Source: Altibacter lentus (GTDB lineage Bacteria; Bacteroidota; Bacteroidia; Flavobacteriales; Flavobacteriaceae). From it: 64,000 nucleotides of DNA. The translations under genes were made by a program, and so were the position numbers. The notes under the pieces are model-generated. The model did no database searches and was not told where the DNA came from. It worked only from the letters and a program-made list of their open reading frames with translations. The DNA is taken from NCBI RefSeq assembly GCF_000746845.1, contig NZ_KN050846.1, positions 565,394 through 629,393 on the forward strand, written 5' to 3'. This document shows positions 1 through 9,261 of this stretch, piece by piece; the first letter of the stretch is position 1, and every line of letters starts with the position of its first letter.

Positions 1-1
1 T

Positions 2-259
2 ATCAAGAATGTAAGTGACAACGACGATCTAATGATCATCAATAAGTCCGGCATTGCTATACGGATGGCAGTAGAAGATCTTCGCGTTATGGGACGTGCC
101 ACTCAAGGCGTTCGATTAATAAAAGTGCGAGAAGACGATGCCATTGCCGCTGTGGCAAAAGTAGTGATCGATGATGATGATGTAGACGAAAATAACGATG
201 CACCGGAAAATGGCACTACTATTGATACAAACGACACACAAACCGAAAACAACGAATAA
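2..259 (+). CDS. gyrA: DNA gyrase subunit A, C-terminal end (partial)
   Basis: Only the last 85 codons are present; the 5' part lies left of the window. The segment reads as the final blade of the GyrA C-terminal beta-pinwheel, with the MIINKSGIAIR strand, the GRATQGVRLI turn and the KVREDD strand that are typical of this domain, which wraps DNA for negative supercoiling. It ends in an acidic, Asn/Asp/Glu-rich tail of about 30 residues, which is common in Bacteroidota GyrA. The reading frame is open from the first base of the window to the TAA. The next gene begins 16 bases downstream on the same strand, so the two may be co-transcribed. ParC shares the pinwheel, but the GRxTQGVRLI motif favours GyrA. 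Confidence 0.9.
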   Translation: MKNVSDNDDLMIINKSGIAIRMAVEDLRVMGRATQGVRLIKVREDDAIAAVAKVVIDDDDVDENNDAPENGTTIDTNDTQTENNE

Positions 260-275
260 AATCAAACTCAAAACA

Positions 276-1541
276 ATGAAAAATTCAGTTTTAATGGCAA
301 GTGCACTCTTGGTTGCTATGGGTGCTCTTGCTCAAAAAAAAGAGATCAAGAAAGCCGATAAAGCGCTACAAGCCGGGGATTATAATGAAGCCATGACTTA
401 CTTATCTCAAGCCGAGCCTATGCTTGGAAGTGCAGATGATGACGAAAAAGCAGACTTTTATCTAATTAGAGCCGGAGTGAATCTAGGAAAGCCCGGGGCA
501 GATTTTACACAGTTAGCCATGGCAGGTGACGACCTTGAGAAAGCGAAAGCAGCAGATCCTAGTATCGAGAGAGATGATGCGTATTCTCAAATATTCTTAA
601 AGCTACGCGAGAAGATGGAGAACAGTGCCATCAATGACTTCAACTCAAAGAACTTCAAATCGGCGGCAGAGAAGTATGAAAAGGCATATTCTTTAAGCAA
701 ATCCGATACCATCTTTTTGGCGAATGCAGCCATTAGTGCTAAGAACGGCCAGGAATATGATAAAGCTATTCAATATTATAATCAATTGTTAGATATCGGA
801 TATACAGGAATTCAAACACAATTAGTTGCCATCAATAAGGAGACGGGAGAAGAAGAGTCATTTGGTTCTGTAGGCCAGCGAGATCTAATGCTAAAAGCAG
901 GAACACACACCAATCCGCAAACTAAGGTTAGTGAAAATCAACAGGAAGATATTATACGGAACCTGACACAGATCTACATTCAACAAGGGAAAACTGAAAA
1001 GGCGCTGGATCTTTTAAAAGGACTTCGCGCAAAAAATCCGGATGATATGGTATTGCTTCGTACCGAAGCGGATCTTTATTACGAAATGGGAGATAAGGAA
1101 ACGTACAATTCATTGATTAGTCAGTTAATTTCAAAAGACCCGGATAATCCGGAACTCTATTTTAATTTAGGTGTTGCAAGTGCCGAAAATGGAAATGCCG
1201 AAAAAGCTATGGAGTATTATAAGCAAGCTTTAAAGATTGACCCTACCTATGCATCTGCAAACATCAATATGGCTTCTCTTATTTTGGACAAACAAACACC
1301 CATTGTAGAAGAAATGAATGCCTTGGGAACTTCTCGAGAAGATTTCAAAAAATATGATGCGTTAAAAATTAAGTTACATGAGGTACAGGAAAGTTCGGTG
1401 CCCTATCTGGAGGCTGCATTTCAAGCACGCCCGGATAATGTAGAATATGCGAGAACGCTAATGAACATATACAGCCAGTTAGGCCGTGATGAAAAAGCGA
1501 AAGAACTGAAAGCAAAGGTTCAACAACTGGAAGGTCAGTAG
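276..1541 (+). CDS. TPR-repeat protein with signal peptide
   Basis: The 421-residue product starts MKNSVLMASALLVAMGALAQ, a signal peptide ending in the ALAQ cleavage site usual for Bacteroidota, so it is exported to the periplasm or outer membrane. The frame is open upstream to 198, but that would overlap gyrA and hide the signal peptide, so I chose the ATG at 276. The mature part is almost entirely helical with several tetratricopeptide units, recognisable from alternating A-x-x-Y-E/K-A patterns such as AAEKYEKAYSL, AIQYYNQLL and AMEYYKQALKIDP. TPR proteins act as scaffolds; no enzymatic domain is visible and the partner is unknown. It sits directly behind gyrA and ends at a strong terminator. 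Confidence 0.85.
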   Translation: MKNSVLMASALLVAMGALAQKKEIKKADKALQAGDYNEAMTYLSQAEPMLGSADDDEKADFYLIRAGVNLGKPGADFTQLAMAGDDLEKAKAADPSIERDDAYSQIFLKLREKMENSAINDFNSKNFKSAAEKYEKAYSLSKSDTIFLANAAISAKNGQEYDKAIQYYNQLLDIGYTGIQTQLVAINKETGEEESFGSVGQRDLMLKAGTHTNPQTKVSENQQEDIIRNLTQIYIQQGKTEKALDLLKGLRAKNPDDMVLLRTEADLYYEMGDKETYNSLISQLISKDPDNPELYFNLGVASAENGNAEKAMEYYKQALKIDPTYASANINMASLILDKQTPIVEEMNALGTSREDFKKYDALKIKLHEVQESSVPYLEAAFQARPDNVEYARTLMNIYSQLGRDEKAKELKAKVQQLEGQ

Positions 1542-1562
1542 ACACTACTTATAACAATAAAT

Positions 1563-1592
1563 AAAAAAGTCTCCCTAGCGGAGACTTTTTTT
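1563..1592. terminator. Bidirectional intrinsic terminator
   Basis: A perfect stem GTCTCC/GGAGAC with a CTAGC loop is flanked by an A tract on the left and a T tract on the right, so the stem extends into A-T pairs. It lies between the convergent TPR gene and the NlpC/P60 gene and can serve both strands. Confidence 0.85.
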
Positions 1593-2340
1593 ATATAATA
1601 CGTTTAATGACCCGCAATTTGTGCGTGTGACAGCGTCGCTCGTAATTGAAGATGCCGGTGTGATCCAGTCTGTCAATACGCACCTTTCCGTGGGCATGAA
1701 TAATATGGTTATCCTTCATAATAATACCCACATGAGTAATGGCTCCTTCGGCATTGTCAAAAAAAGCAAGATCCCCGGGTTCACTTTCTTCTATAAAACT
1801 TAGGGCTTCTCCTTGAGTAGCCTGTTGACTTGCATCCCTTAATATACTATAGCCGTTAATCTTATATACCATTTGGGTAAATCCGCTACAATCAATTCCG
1901 AAGGGAGTCTTGCCGCCCCACAAGTAAGGAGCATTTAAATAGAGCAATGCGGTATCAAGCAGATGTTCTTTAGGAAGTTTTTCTGAAATTGATTTCCCTT
2001 CAAAAGCGTGTTCCAACATTTGGATCGCATTTAGAGAACTTCCCATGCAGATAGAAAGAAGTTGCCCTTCCGAAGCAATAATAAAATCCACAAGATCAGA
2101 AGAATATGAAGCCGTGCTTTCTTTAAGTGTGTTACTGGTTTCCTCGGGGATTTCTATAAATTGCTTGTTGTCGATCCAACCTTCATACCGATCAAAATCC
2201 AGACGAATTCTGCTCCATTTTTTTCGATGTTCCAGTATTTTAAACGTTTCTCCGTACAATAACTGGCTCACCATCTCACTTCGGTCTGAGGGCTCTAACC
2301 GAAGGGGAACAATACTTAAATTACAAATGCCGTATTTCAT
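1591..2340 (-). CDS. C40-family NlpC/P60 peptidoglycan hydrolase with SH3-like N-terminus
   Basis: The 249-residue protein has an SH3-like N-terminal domain (about residues 1-65, with the GWID strand), a linker helix region, and an NlpC/P60 papain-like domain from about residue 125. Catalytic residues are visible: Cys151 in GIDCSGF, His203 in ITHVGII, and a third polar residue, probably His215 in IIHAHG. This layout matches dipeptidyl-peptidase VI/YkfC-type gamma-D-glutamyl-diamino acid endopeptidases that process stem peptides of muropeptides. No signal peptide is seen, so it may act in the cytoplasm during cell-wall recycling, as known for YkfC relatives; that location is inferred. It lies 25 bases downstream of the thiolase gene on the same strand and shares its terminator with the convergent TPR gene. 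Confidence 0.88.
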   Translation of the reverse strand: MKYGICNLSIVPLRLEPSDRSEMVSQLLYGETFKILEHRKKWSRIRLDFDRYEGWIDNKQFIEIPEETSNTLKESTASYSSDLVDFIIASEGQLLSICMGSSLNAIQMLEHAFEGKSISEKLPKEHLLDTALLYLNAPYLWGGKTPFGIDCSGFTQMVYKINGYSILRDASQQATQGEALSFIEESEPGDLAFFDNAEGAITHVGIIMKDNHIIHAHGKVRIDRLDHTGIFNYERRCHTHKLRVIKRII

Positions 2341-2365
2341 CGTGTCTGGTTACCCAAAGAACAGC

Positions 2366-3544
2366 TTAGTTTCTTTCAATCACCATCGCCGATGCGCCTC
2401 CGCCACCATTACAGATCGCAGCTGCACCAATCTTTCCGTTGTTCTGGATCAACACGTTTAGTAATGTGATAAGGATTCGCACTCCACTGCAGCCTAAGGG
2501 ATGCCCTAAAGATACCGCACCGCCATTTACATTGACGTTGGAATCGTTTAGCCCTAATAGTTTCATATTTGCCAATCCAACAACAGCAAAGGCCTCGTTG
2601 AATTCGAAGTAATCAACATCATCTTTTGTTATACCTGCTTTGGCCAATGCCTTGGGTAAAGCTTTTGAAGGAGCGGTAGTAAACCATTTTGGTTCTTGAG
2701 CGGCATCGGCATAGCTCTTAATCGTCGCCAGGGCAGTAAGCCCTAATTCTTTTGCCTTTTCTGCGCTCATAAGGATCATGGCTCCTGCACCATCATTTAT
2801 AGTGGAAGCATTAGCCGCGGTTACCGTTCCGTCCTTTGAAAAAGCAGGACGTAAAGACGGTATTTTATCCATACGCACATTTTTATAATCTTCATCTTCC
2901 GAAACGATCACAGGCTCACCTCTTCGCTGGGGCACTTCTACAGGGACAACTTCTTCTTTGAACTTTCCTTCACTCCACGCCTTGGCTGATCGGTTATAGG
3001 ATTCTATAGCGAATGCATCTTGGTCTTCTCTGGAAAAATTGTGTTCAGAAGCACACAGATCGGCACATACGCCCATAGCGTTTTGATCATAGGCATCCAC
3101 CAAACCGTCTTTTTGCATGCCGTCCACAAGTGATGCAGGGCCAAACTTCACTCCATTACGCATGTGTACATAGTGCGGGATATTGCTCATGCTCTCCATA
3201 CCACCTGCCACAATAATATCGGCATCACCCAAGGCGATCGCCTGTGCTGCGTTCATTACTGCTTTCATTCCTGAAGCGCACACTTTGTTGACGGTGGTAC
3301 ACGGAACTGTATCGGGGATACCGGCTCCTAGGGCTGCTTGTCTGGCCGGGGCCTGACCAACACCGGCTTGCACCACATTGCCCATATATACTTCCTGAAC
3401 CAATGAGGGATCTAACTGTATCTTGTCCAGTGCGCCTTTTATAGCTGCCGAACCCAACTGGGTAGCCGTTAATGATGATAAACTTCCCATAAAACTTCCT
3501 ATTGGGGTTCGTGCCGCGGCGACAATTACAACTTCTTTACTCAT
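2366..3544 (-). CDS. Acetyl-CoA C-acetyltransferase (thiolase II)
   Basis: The 392-residue product has full thiolase length and all signature residues: nucleophilic Cys89 in VNKVCASGMKAV, the GGMESMS motif, NEAF at 316-319, His348 in GHPLGCSG and Cys378 in the CNGGGGAS loop near the end. It catalyses reversible Claisen condensation of two acetyl-CoA to acetoacetyl-CoA, or thiolysis in the other direction. The AtoB/PhaA type is most likely from the length and from the VCASGMKA sequence. No fatty-acid oxidation partner lies next to it; the downstream NlpC/P60 gene appears unrelated in function. Substrate chain length cannot be read from the sequence. Confidence 0.93.
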   Translation of the reverse strand: MSKEVVIVAAARTPIGSFMGSLSSLTATQLGSAAIKGALDKIQLDPSLVQEVYMGNVVQAGVGQAPARQAALGAGIPDTVPCTTVNKVCASGMKAVMNAAQAIALGDADIIVAGGMESMSNIPHYVHMRNGVKFGPASLVDGMQKDGLVDAYDQNAMGVCADLCASEHNFSREDQDAFAIESYNRSAKAWSEGKFKEEVVPVEVPQRRGEPVIVSEDEDYKNVRMDKIPSLRPAFSKDGTVTAANASTINDGAGAMILMSAEKAKELGLTALATIKSYADAAQEPKWFTTAPSKALPKALAKAGITKDDVDYFEFNEAFAVVGLANMKLLGLNDSNVNVNGGAVSLGHPLGCSGVRILITLLNVLIQNNGKIGAAAICNGGGGASAMVIERN

Positions 3545-3704
3545 TGGATCTTTTTTTATTTTACATTGAATTTTCTGAAGTATTTATACCTTCAGAACAG
3601 GAAGTGCAAATTTACATATTTAAAACTAATTTATCAATCTTTCACAAGAGCAGGTATGGGATTAATCGCTCTATATTTATACCTTTACTTCCAGATCGAC
3701 CTGT

Positions 3705-5750
3705 ATGAACAATCTGTTTTCATTCCTTACAAAAAACCAGTCCTATATTTACAAAGGATTCTTGTTTATTATTGCAACGATTCTGGTGATCTATTTGCTT
3801 CCGAAGGGCGGGCAGTTCAAGTATAATTTCCAAAAAGGAAAACCATGGCAATATGAGAACCTGTATGCTCCTTTTAGTTTTACCATTAAGAAAGATGCCG
3901 CAACACTGGAAAAGGAAAAAGAGGACATTCGGGTAAACGCTATCCCTTACTTCGACTACGATCCCGAGGTTGCTGCTGAAGCGGTGCTTCGGTTCAAGGA
4001 CCTTTTTGAACAGACCTTTGTAGACAGTGTTTATACCACTTCAAAAAGCAAAACACTTCGGCTGGGAAGTGCTATTATTTCGGACCTCTATGATAAAGGA
4101 ATCACCAACGAGATTCATCCCTATTCCGAAGAAAAACTAATTTACTTGACAAAAGGAAGTGAAGTAGAGGAGATCACGTATGCGCAATTGTATAAGCTGG
4201 ATGATCTCAACAAGACAATTCGAAATGCGGTTGTCGAAGCCAATGCACAAGATACTGAGGAATTACTTCAAAAACTGCTGGCACGGGCTGTAGTTCCCAA
4301 TGTTGGTTTTAACACGAAACTTACCGAAGCTGCTATCGAATCTGACATTAAAGCGATCAATCCCAACCGAGGTATTATTGAAAAAGGGGGGAGGATTATA
4401 GCCAAAGGTGAAGTAGTAGAAGGCGACAAATACCAAATACTAAACAGTCTAAAGCTCGAATATCAATCGCAAGTTTGGAGCAAATCCAACTACGTCTGGC
4501 TTCTTGTTGGTTACTCACTGCTGGTGTCGCTGGTATTTCTTATGCTTTATTTGTTTCTCAACAAATACCGTCCGGCTATTTTTCACAACAATACCAAGGT
4601 CACATTCATTTTCTTCAATGTTGTGCTCATGGTCTTTTTAACGACGATCGTTGTAAAGATCGATGCTGCCTATGTTTATGTGGTACCGTTGTGCATTTTA
4701 CCTTTGGTCATTAAAGCATTTTTCGATCCACGTCTGGGCTTATTCGTACATGTATTGACCATTTTATTGCTTGGCTTTGTAGTTCCCAACAGTTTTGAGT
4801 ATATGTTCCTCCAGATCATCGCCGGTATTGTGACCATTCTAACAGTTTCTGAACTGTACAAACGTGCAAATTTGTTCATTTCGGTAGGGCAGATTACATT
4901 TATTTATATTGTGGGTTATTTCGCTTTCTTTTTGATTCAGGAAGGAAACGTTCAACTCATCAACTGGGAGACATTTGGTTATTTTGTTCTTTGCGGACTC
5001 GCAACCTTGTTCGCACATCCGTTGATTTATTTATATGAAAAGGTTTTTGGATTGGTTTCTGATGTTTCGCTGCTGGAGTTGAGCGATACAAACTCTAAAC
5101 TACTAAAAGAACTGTCCAATAAGGCCCCCGGAACATTCCATCATTCGCTGAATGTGGCCAACTTAGCTGAAGCTGCTGCCAATGAAGTTGGAGCGAATGC
5201 CATGCTGGTACGTGTTGGAGCCTTGTATCACGACATCGGGAAAATGATTAATCCGACCAATTTTACCGAGAATCAAGTAAATTCTTTCAATACCCATAGT
5301 GAGCTCGCACCTAAGGAGAGCGCCAAGATCATAATCGCACATGTGATCAACGGGATCGAGATCGCACGTAAAAACAATCTTCCCGATCGTGTGATCGATT
5401 TTATTCGAACACATCACGGAACAAGTCTCGTCTATTACTTCTACAAAAAAGAAAAAGAACTAAGCGGTACAGCAGACCCAGAGGACTTTCGTTATCCCGG
5501 TCCTATTCCTTTCAGTAAAGAAACAGCCATTCTAATGATGGCAGATAGTGTTGAGGCTGCCAGCAAAAGTTTGAAAGACCCTACGTCTACTAAGATCGAT
5601 GCCTTTGTAGAAAAGATCATCGATGTGCAGATGGAACAAGGTCAGTTTTTGAACGCAAATGTTACATTTAAGGAAATCCAAAGCATCAAAAAAATTCTTA
5701 AAAAGAAACTTAACAATATCTACCATTTACGTGTAGAATACCCTGAATAA
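3705..5750 (+). CDS. 7TM-HD (PgpH-type) cyclic-di-AMP phosphodiesterase
   Basis: The 681-residue membrane protein has an N-terminal anchor (about residues 16-33), a large extracytoplasmic 7TMR-HDED region, a cluster of hydrophobic segments from about 258 to 440, and a cytoplasmic HD domain. The metal-binding motif YHDIGKM lies at about 508-514, preceded by TFHHSLNVANLAEAAA and followed by the RTHHG and MMADSVEAASK motifs, as in the PgpH family that hydrolyses c-di-AMP to pApA. The substrate is taken from the family, not shown here. The ATG follows a TAccTTTA box at 3680, so transcription may start close to the gene. It diverges from the thiolase gene across 160 bases. Confidence 0.9.
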   Translation: MNNLFSFLTKNQSYIYKGFLFIIATILVIYLLPKGGQFKYNFQKGKPWQYENLYAPFSFTIKKDAATLEKEKEDIRVNAIPYFDYDPEVAAEAVLRFKDLFEQTFVDSVYTTSKSKTLRLGSAIISDLYDKGITNEIHPYSEEKLIYLTKGSEVEEITYAQLYKLDDLNKTIRNAVVEANAQDTEELLQKLLARAVVPNVGFNTKLTEAAIESDIKAINPNRGIIEKGGRIIAKGEVVEGDKYQILNSLKLEYQSQVWSKSNYVWLLVGYSLLVSLVFLMLYLFLNKYRPAIFHNNTKVTFIFFNVVLMVFLTTIVVKIDAAYVYVVPLCILPLVIKAFFDPRLGLFVHVLTILLLGFVVPNSFEYMFLQIIAGIVTILTVSELYKRANLFISVGQITFIYIVGYFAFFLIQEGNVQLINWETFGYFVLCGLATLFAHPLIYLYEKVFGLVSDVSLLELSDTNSKLLKELSNKAPGTFHHSLNVANLAEAAANEVGANAMLVRVGALYHDIGKMINPTNFTENQVNSFNTHSELAPKESAKIIIAHVINGIEIARKNNLPDRVIDFIRTHHGTSLVYYFYKKEKELSGTADPEDFRYPGPIPFSKETAILMMADSVEAASKSLKDPTSTKIDAFVEKIIDVQMEQGQFLNANVTFKEIQSIKKILKKKLNNIYHLRVEYPE

Positions 5751-6062
5751 AAAAGCACTGCCTCCTCAAAGACAGTATTTACTCCTCACGTGTAGTTAAG
5801 TCAATTAAACCCCTAATTCGTCTATATTCTTAGTTGTGATCGAGGTAATTGACCTTTGAAATCATACTTAAAGAATAAAATCTCAGTGGGTTCTGCAAAT
5901 ATAACTCACAGTCTGCGAGAGAAATATACCTATTGTAACAAAAGATTGGAGAGAGGTAACCGAAAGAGATGGCAAGTTATACAGACTGCTCGACGTTAAA
6001 ATTTCGCTAAGATGCGGAAGACCTATTTATTTCCATAGTAATTTTAAGTTAAAGAAACGACT
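5751..6062. other. Intergenic region, no gene recognised
   Basis: About 310 bases without a plausible reading frame, tRNA or clear hairpin terminator on either strand. It is AT-rich and has several stop codons in all frames. It probably holds the promoter of the FAD oxidoreductase, but no box is convincing enough to mark. Confidence 0.5.
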
Positions 6063-7265
6063 ATGGATGTACGTTCTAATGAACCTCTTTGGGTGATACA
6101 AAATTCATTGAAGTTTTCATATTCTTCAATTAGTAAAGATGAATCGGCTGCAATTACAGTGCTAGGGGGAGGAATTACCGGCGCACTAATAGCACATAAA
6201 CTGGTAGAAGAAGGCTATGATGTTCTTCTGGTTGAAAAAAGAGATATATGTCACGGAAGTACTGCTGCCAGCACTGCGATGCTTCAGTATGAAATAGATG
6301 TGCCCCTGTTTCAATTGATGGAAAAAGTAGGTCTTACCAGTGCAGTTACTAGTTTTCAACAATGTGAGAGTGCTATTTTTACTGTTGAGAATCTGGTATC
6401 AAAAATTTCCAGTGATTGTGATTTTGAAAAGAAATACAGTGTATGGTTCACCACGAATAAAAAGGATATATCTTTTTTAGAGAAAGAATATGAAGCACGT
6501 TTAGCACATGGTTTTCAAGTTGAATGGTTAACAAAAGAAGCCACTAGAGAGTTAGGAATAGGAAAGGGGTATGCTGCGATAAGGTCTCGGTCGGGTGCGG
6601 TGATGAATCCTTATATTTTTGCACAAGACCTCTTAGCTGCTTCCGTAAAAAAAGGATTAAGAATTTTTGATAAATCTGAAATTGTAGAGCATCGTAAAAA
6701 AGACAGTGCAATTGAGCTTAGAACCCGTTCAGGTTTTAAAATAACAACATCTAATGTAGTTAATTGTACCGGTTTCGAAAGCGTAGAAACCATCCCTTCT
6801 CAATTGGTCGATCTTAAAAGTACCTATGCAATCGCTTCGGAAGCATTCAGCGAACTGCCAGCTCCTTTCAAGGATATGATCTTCTGGGATACAGCAGCGC
6901 CATACCATTATTACAGAGGTACGGCAGACGGACGAATTATTATGGGAGGAGGAGACGTCCCCTATAAAAATGCCAAAACCAGGGACAGTCTATTATCGAA
7001 GAAAGAAAAACAATTAATCAAAATGTTTCAGAAAACATTTCCCTCAATTCCGTTCATTAAAGACTATAGCTGGGCCGGTACATTTGGTGAAACAAAGGAC
7101 GGACTGCCCTATATGGGAAAGCCGGATGCAGACAAAAATGAACATTACATACTGGGGTATGGCGGTAACGGCATAACCTTCAGCATTATGGGCAGAGATA
7201 TGATCATACCCTCAATAGAAGAAATGCCACATCCTTACTTAGAATATTATAAATTTGACAGATAA
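6063..7265 (+). CDS. DAO-family FAD-dependent oxidoreductase
   Basis: The 400-residue protein starts its Rossmann fold at about residue 31 with VLGGGITGALIAHKL, and Glu58 at the end of strand 2 (LLVEKR) fits FAD ribose binding. The next motif, STAASTAMLQYEID, is typical of glycine/D-amino-acid-oxidase-like (DadA/ThiO) enzymes, and the C-terminal WAGTFGETKDGLPYMG and GYGGNGITFS motifs complete the DAO fold. It probably oxidises an amine or amino acid. Some relatives carry a C-terminal Rieske domain; this one ends without it. It has no signal peptide. The kinase-like gene follows 22 bases later, suggesting an operon. The substrate is unknown. Confidence 0.85.
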   Translation: MDVRSNEPLWVIQNSLKFSYSSISKDESAAITVLGGGITGALIAHKLVEEGYDVLLVEKRDICHGSTAASTAMLQYEIDVPLFQLMEKVGLTSAVTSFQQCESAIFTVENLVSKISSDCDFEKKYSVWFTTNKKDISFLEKEYEARLAHGFQVEWLTKEATRELGIGKGYAAIRSRSGAVMNPYIFAQDLLAASVKKGLRIFDKSEIVEHRKKDSAIELRTRSGFKITTSNVVNCTGFESVETIPSQLVDLKSTYAIASEAFSELPAPFKDMIFWDTAAPYHYYRGTADGRIIMGGGDVPYKNAKTRDSLLSKKEKQLIKMFQKTFPSIPFIKDYSWAGTFGETKDGLPYMGKPDADKNEHYILGYGGNGITFSIMGRDMIIPSIEEMPHPYLEYYKFDR

Positions 7266-7287
7266 TTTTGATAACAATATATACAGT

Positions 7288-8583
7288 ATGAAAAAGACCG
7301 GAATCATATTAGCAATGCTCCTCGTTCTGCTTTTAGTCCTTCTTTATTCGTCCGTGCTCAGTACAGACGATGCTGCTTCCACTGATATTGTTGTTGATCT
7401 TAATACTATTGAACAAAGAGATTTCAGGCTTTTGGACTCTGTGATCGTTGCAGCCAGTTCTCAATATACTGCGAACGATCTAAAGCGATTTATTCAAGGG
7501 GATCACTATCGCGAGGCCTGGTCCACACCTATAAAAGTTCCTGTTGTATACCTGGACACACTTTTTGGTGGCACGAAAGTGATTGAAGAGGGGGGTGGAA
7601 AACAAACCAACTCATTGACACTCATGGGTGGTAACGGGATCGTGTATACCTTGCGTAGTATTGCCAAAAATCCTGACGCACTTGTTCCCGATTACGTTCG
7701 TTTCCTCGGTTTAGAGAATATTGTTATCGACGGAGTGTCTGCGCAACATCCCTATGGCGCATGGATTGCAGCAGAAATGGCAGAAGCATTAAATATATTA
7801 CATACACACCCCAAAGCGGTATTTATACCCAAACAAACATCCTTAGAACATTACAACGATGCCTATGGAAATAAACTATATTGGCTTGAATATGAAACAG
7901 AAGGCAGTAAAAACTGGACAGCATATAAGGATGTTGTGGAATTAATTGATACCGAAGCATTACAAGAGTTAAAATTGAAATACGGGAAGAAAGTTAAGAT
8001 TCATGAATCACAATTAGTTAGAAGTCGGCTGTTCGATCTGGTAATTGGTGATTGGGACCGTCATGTAAAACAATGGGGCTGGGCCGTCGTGAAGCGTAAC
8101 AATGAGTTTATTGGAATCCCCATTCCCAGTGATCGGGATAATGCATTCTTCGATATTGATGGAATTGTCCCACAAATTGTCTCCAGTAAGAATGTAGAGC
8201 CCCATTTGCGGCCGTTTAAACCAAAAATAGATTATATTTCCGGCCTCGTGTATCCTTTCGATCGCTATTTCTTATACGCTACGCCAAAATCCATATTTTT
8301 AGAGGAAGCTCGGTATATTCAAAAGAACCTTACAGATGCGCTGATTGAAGAAGCACTAGCTAAATGGCCTCATTCCTTACGAGTATTAAATGGAGATACT
8401 ATTGTGGCCAAGATCAAAAGAAGACGCGATGATCTGCATGAATACGCCATAGAATTCAAAAAAATTATAGAAGAACAAGGTGTGCTTTCAGAACCCTTAA
8501 AAGATTCCGAAGACCTTGAGCTACCATTAAGTTTGATCGCTTGTTTTAGTTGTGATATCAACACACCCACCGTCCGCGATTAA
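7288..8583 (+). CDS. Membrane-anchored protein with HipA/Fam20-like kinase motifs
   Basis: I chose the ATG at 7288 because it opens with MKKTGIILAM followed by one hydrophobic segment, a signal anchor; the frame is open to a TTG at 7255. The 431-residue product has a Gly-rich strand TLMGGNG with YTLRSIAKNP (about 112-129), a conserved-looking SAQHPYGAW helix, and then GDWDRH at 254-259 followed by IPIPSDRDNAF at 277-287. D-x-D-R-H followed by a D-x-D-N-type metal motif resembles HipA and Fam20 kinases. From memory, similar GDWDRHEDQW and PIPRDRD segments occur inside Bacteroidota phosphoesterase/beta-barrel outer-membrane proteins. The domain would face the periplasm. Kinase activity is an inference; the safe name is hypothetical membrane protein. 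Confidence 0.7.
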   Translation: MKKTGIILAMLLVLLLVLLYSSVLSTDDAASTDIVVDLNTIEQRDFRLLDSVIVAASSQYTANDLKRFIQGDHYREAWSTPIKVPVVYLDTLFGGTKVIEEGGGKQTNSLTLMGGNGIVYTLRSIAKNPDALVPDYVRFLGLENIVIDGVSAQHPYGAWIAAEMAEALNILHTHPKAVFIPKQTSLEHYNDAYGNKLYWLEYETEGSKNWTAYKDVVELIDTEALQELKLKYGKKVKIHESQLVRSRLFDLVIGDWDRHVKQWGWAVVKRNNEFIGIPIPSDRDNAFFDIDGIVPQIVSSKNVEPHLRPFKPKIDYISGLVYPFDRYFLYATPKSIFLEEARYIQKNLTDALIEEALAKWPHSLRVLNGDTIVAKIKRRRDDLHEYAIEFKKIIEEQGVLSEPLKDSEDLELPLSLIACFSCDINTPTVRD

Positions 8584-8722
8584 TATTTTCTTAAAAACTG
8601 ATTCCGAAATTCTATTTCTTAAATCGGCTTTAACTTTTGATGTTAAGATGTCACAAAGTTCTTTTTGATAGATGATGTAAATTATATTTTTAATAGAACT
8701 TAATCATTAAACACATAAGACT

Positions 8723-9208
8723 ATGAAAAACCTGTCAGAATTATTTGAACACGAGCTGAAGGACCTATATTCAGCTGAAAAGCAACTTGTAGAAGCATTA
8801 CCTAATATGGTGAAAGCTGCTTCAGACAATCAATTAAGGGATGCCTTTTCTTCACATCTGGAAGAAACCAAAACGCAATTCGAACGTATTAAAGAAATCT
8901 GTGATACATTGGGTGTAAATCCGGGAAACACAAAGTGCGATGCGATGGAAGGCTTGATCGAAGAGTGCGATGGAATGATAAAAGAAGACGCTCCCGGAGA
9001 TGTAAAGGATGCCGGTCTAATCGCCTGTGCACAGCGCGTAGAACACTACGAAATATCGGGATACGGCACGGCGGTTCGTTTTGCGAAGGAATTAGGCCAT
9101 AAGGAGATCGCAAAGAAGTTGCAAACCACCTTGGATGAAGAATACAACGCCGATAACAAGTTGGACAAATTAGCCGAAGGTAGGCTTAATAAAAAAGCAC
9201 TTGCATAG
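8723..9208 (+). CDS. DUF892 (YciE/YciF) ferritin-like protein
   Basis: The 161-residue all-helical protein opens MKNLSELFEHELKDLYSAEKQ, the hallmark start of DUF892, and has the expected four-helix ferritin-like layout with spaced Glu/His residues (E-H-E-L near residue 10, HLEETKTQFERI, RVEHYEISGYGT, LDEEYNAD). Members bind a di-metal centre and are induced by osmotic, starvation or oxidative stress; the exact role is not settled. It has its own leader of about 140 bases with an AT-rich TTTTTG / TATATTTT pair near 8662-8690, and it ends at a strong terminator. It heads a run of stress-associated small genes. Confidence 0.9.
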   Translation: MKNLSELFEHELKDLYSAEKQLVEALPNMVKAASDNQLRDAFSSHLEETKTQFERIKEICDTLGVNPGNTKCDAMEGLIEECDGMIKEDAPGDVKDAGLIACAQRVEHYEISGYGTAVRFAKELGHKEIAKKLQTTLDEEYNADNKLDKLAEGRLNKKALA

Positions 9209-9222
9209 AAGTATTTACTAAT

Positions 9223-9248
9223 AAAACCCGTTTCCAAACGGGTTTTTA
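9223..9248 (+). terminator. Intrinsic terminator after the DUF892 gene
   Basis: Perfect inverted repeat AAACCCGTTT/AAACGGGTTT with a very short loop, followed by a T tract. It starts 15 bases after the stop codon. Confidence 0.85.
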
Positions 9249-9261
9249 ATTTTTATCTGTT

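Noticed and set aside
5751-6062. Possible integration site or small RNA in the gap before the FAD oxidoreductase
   Set aside because: No tRNA, direct repeats, integrase or stable hairpin with T tract could be found by eye.
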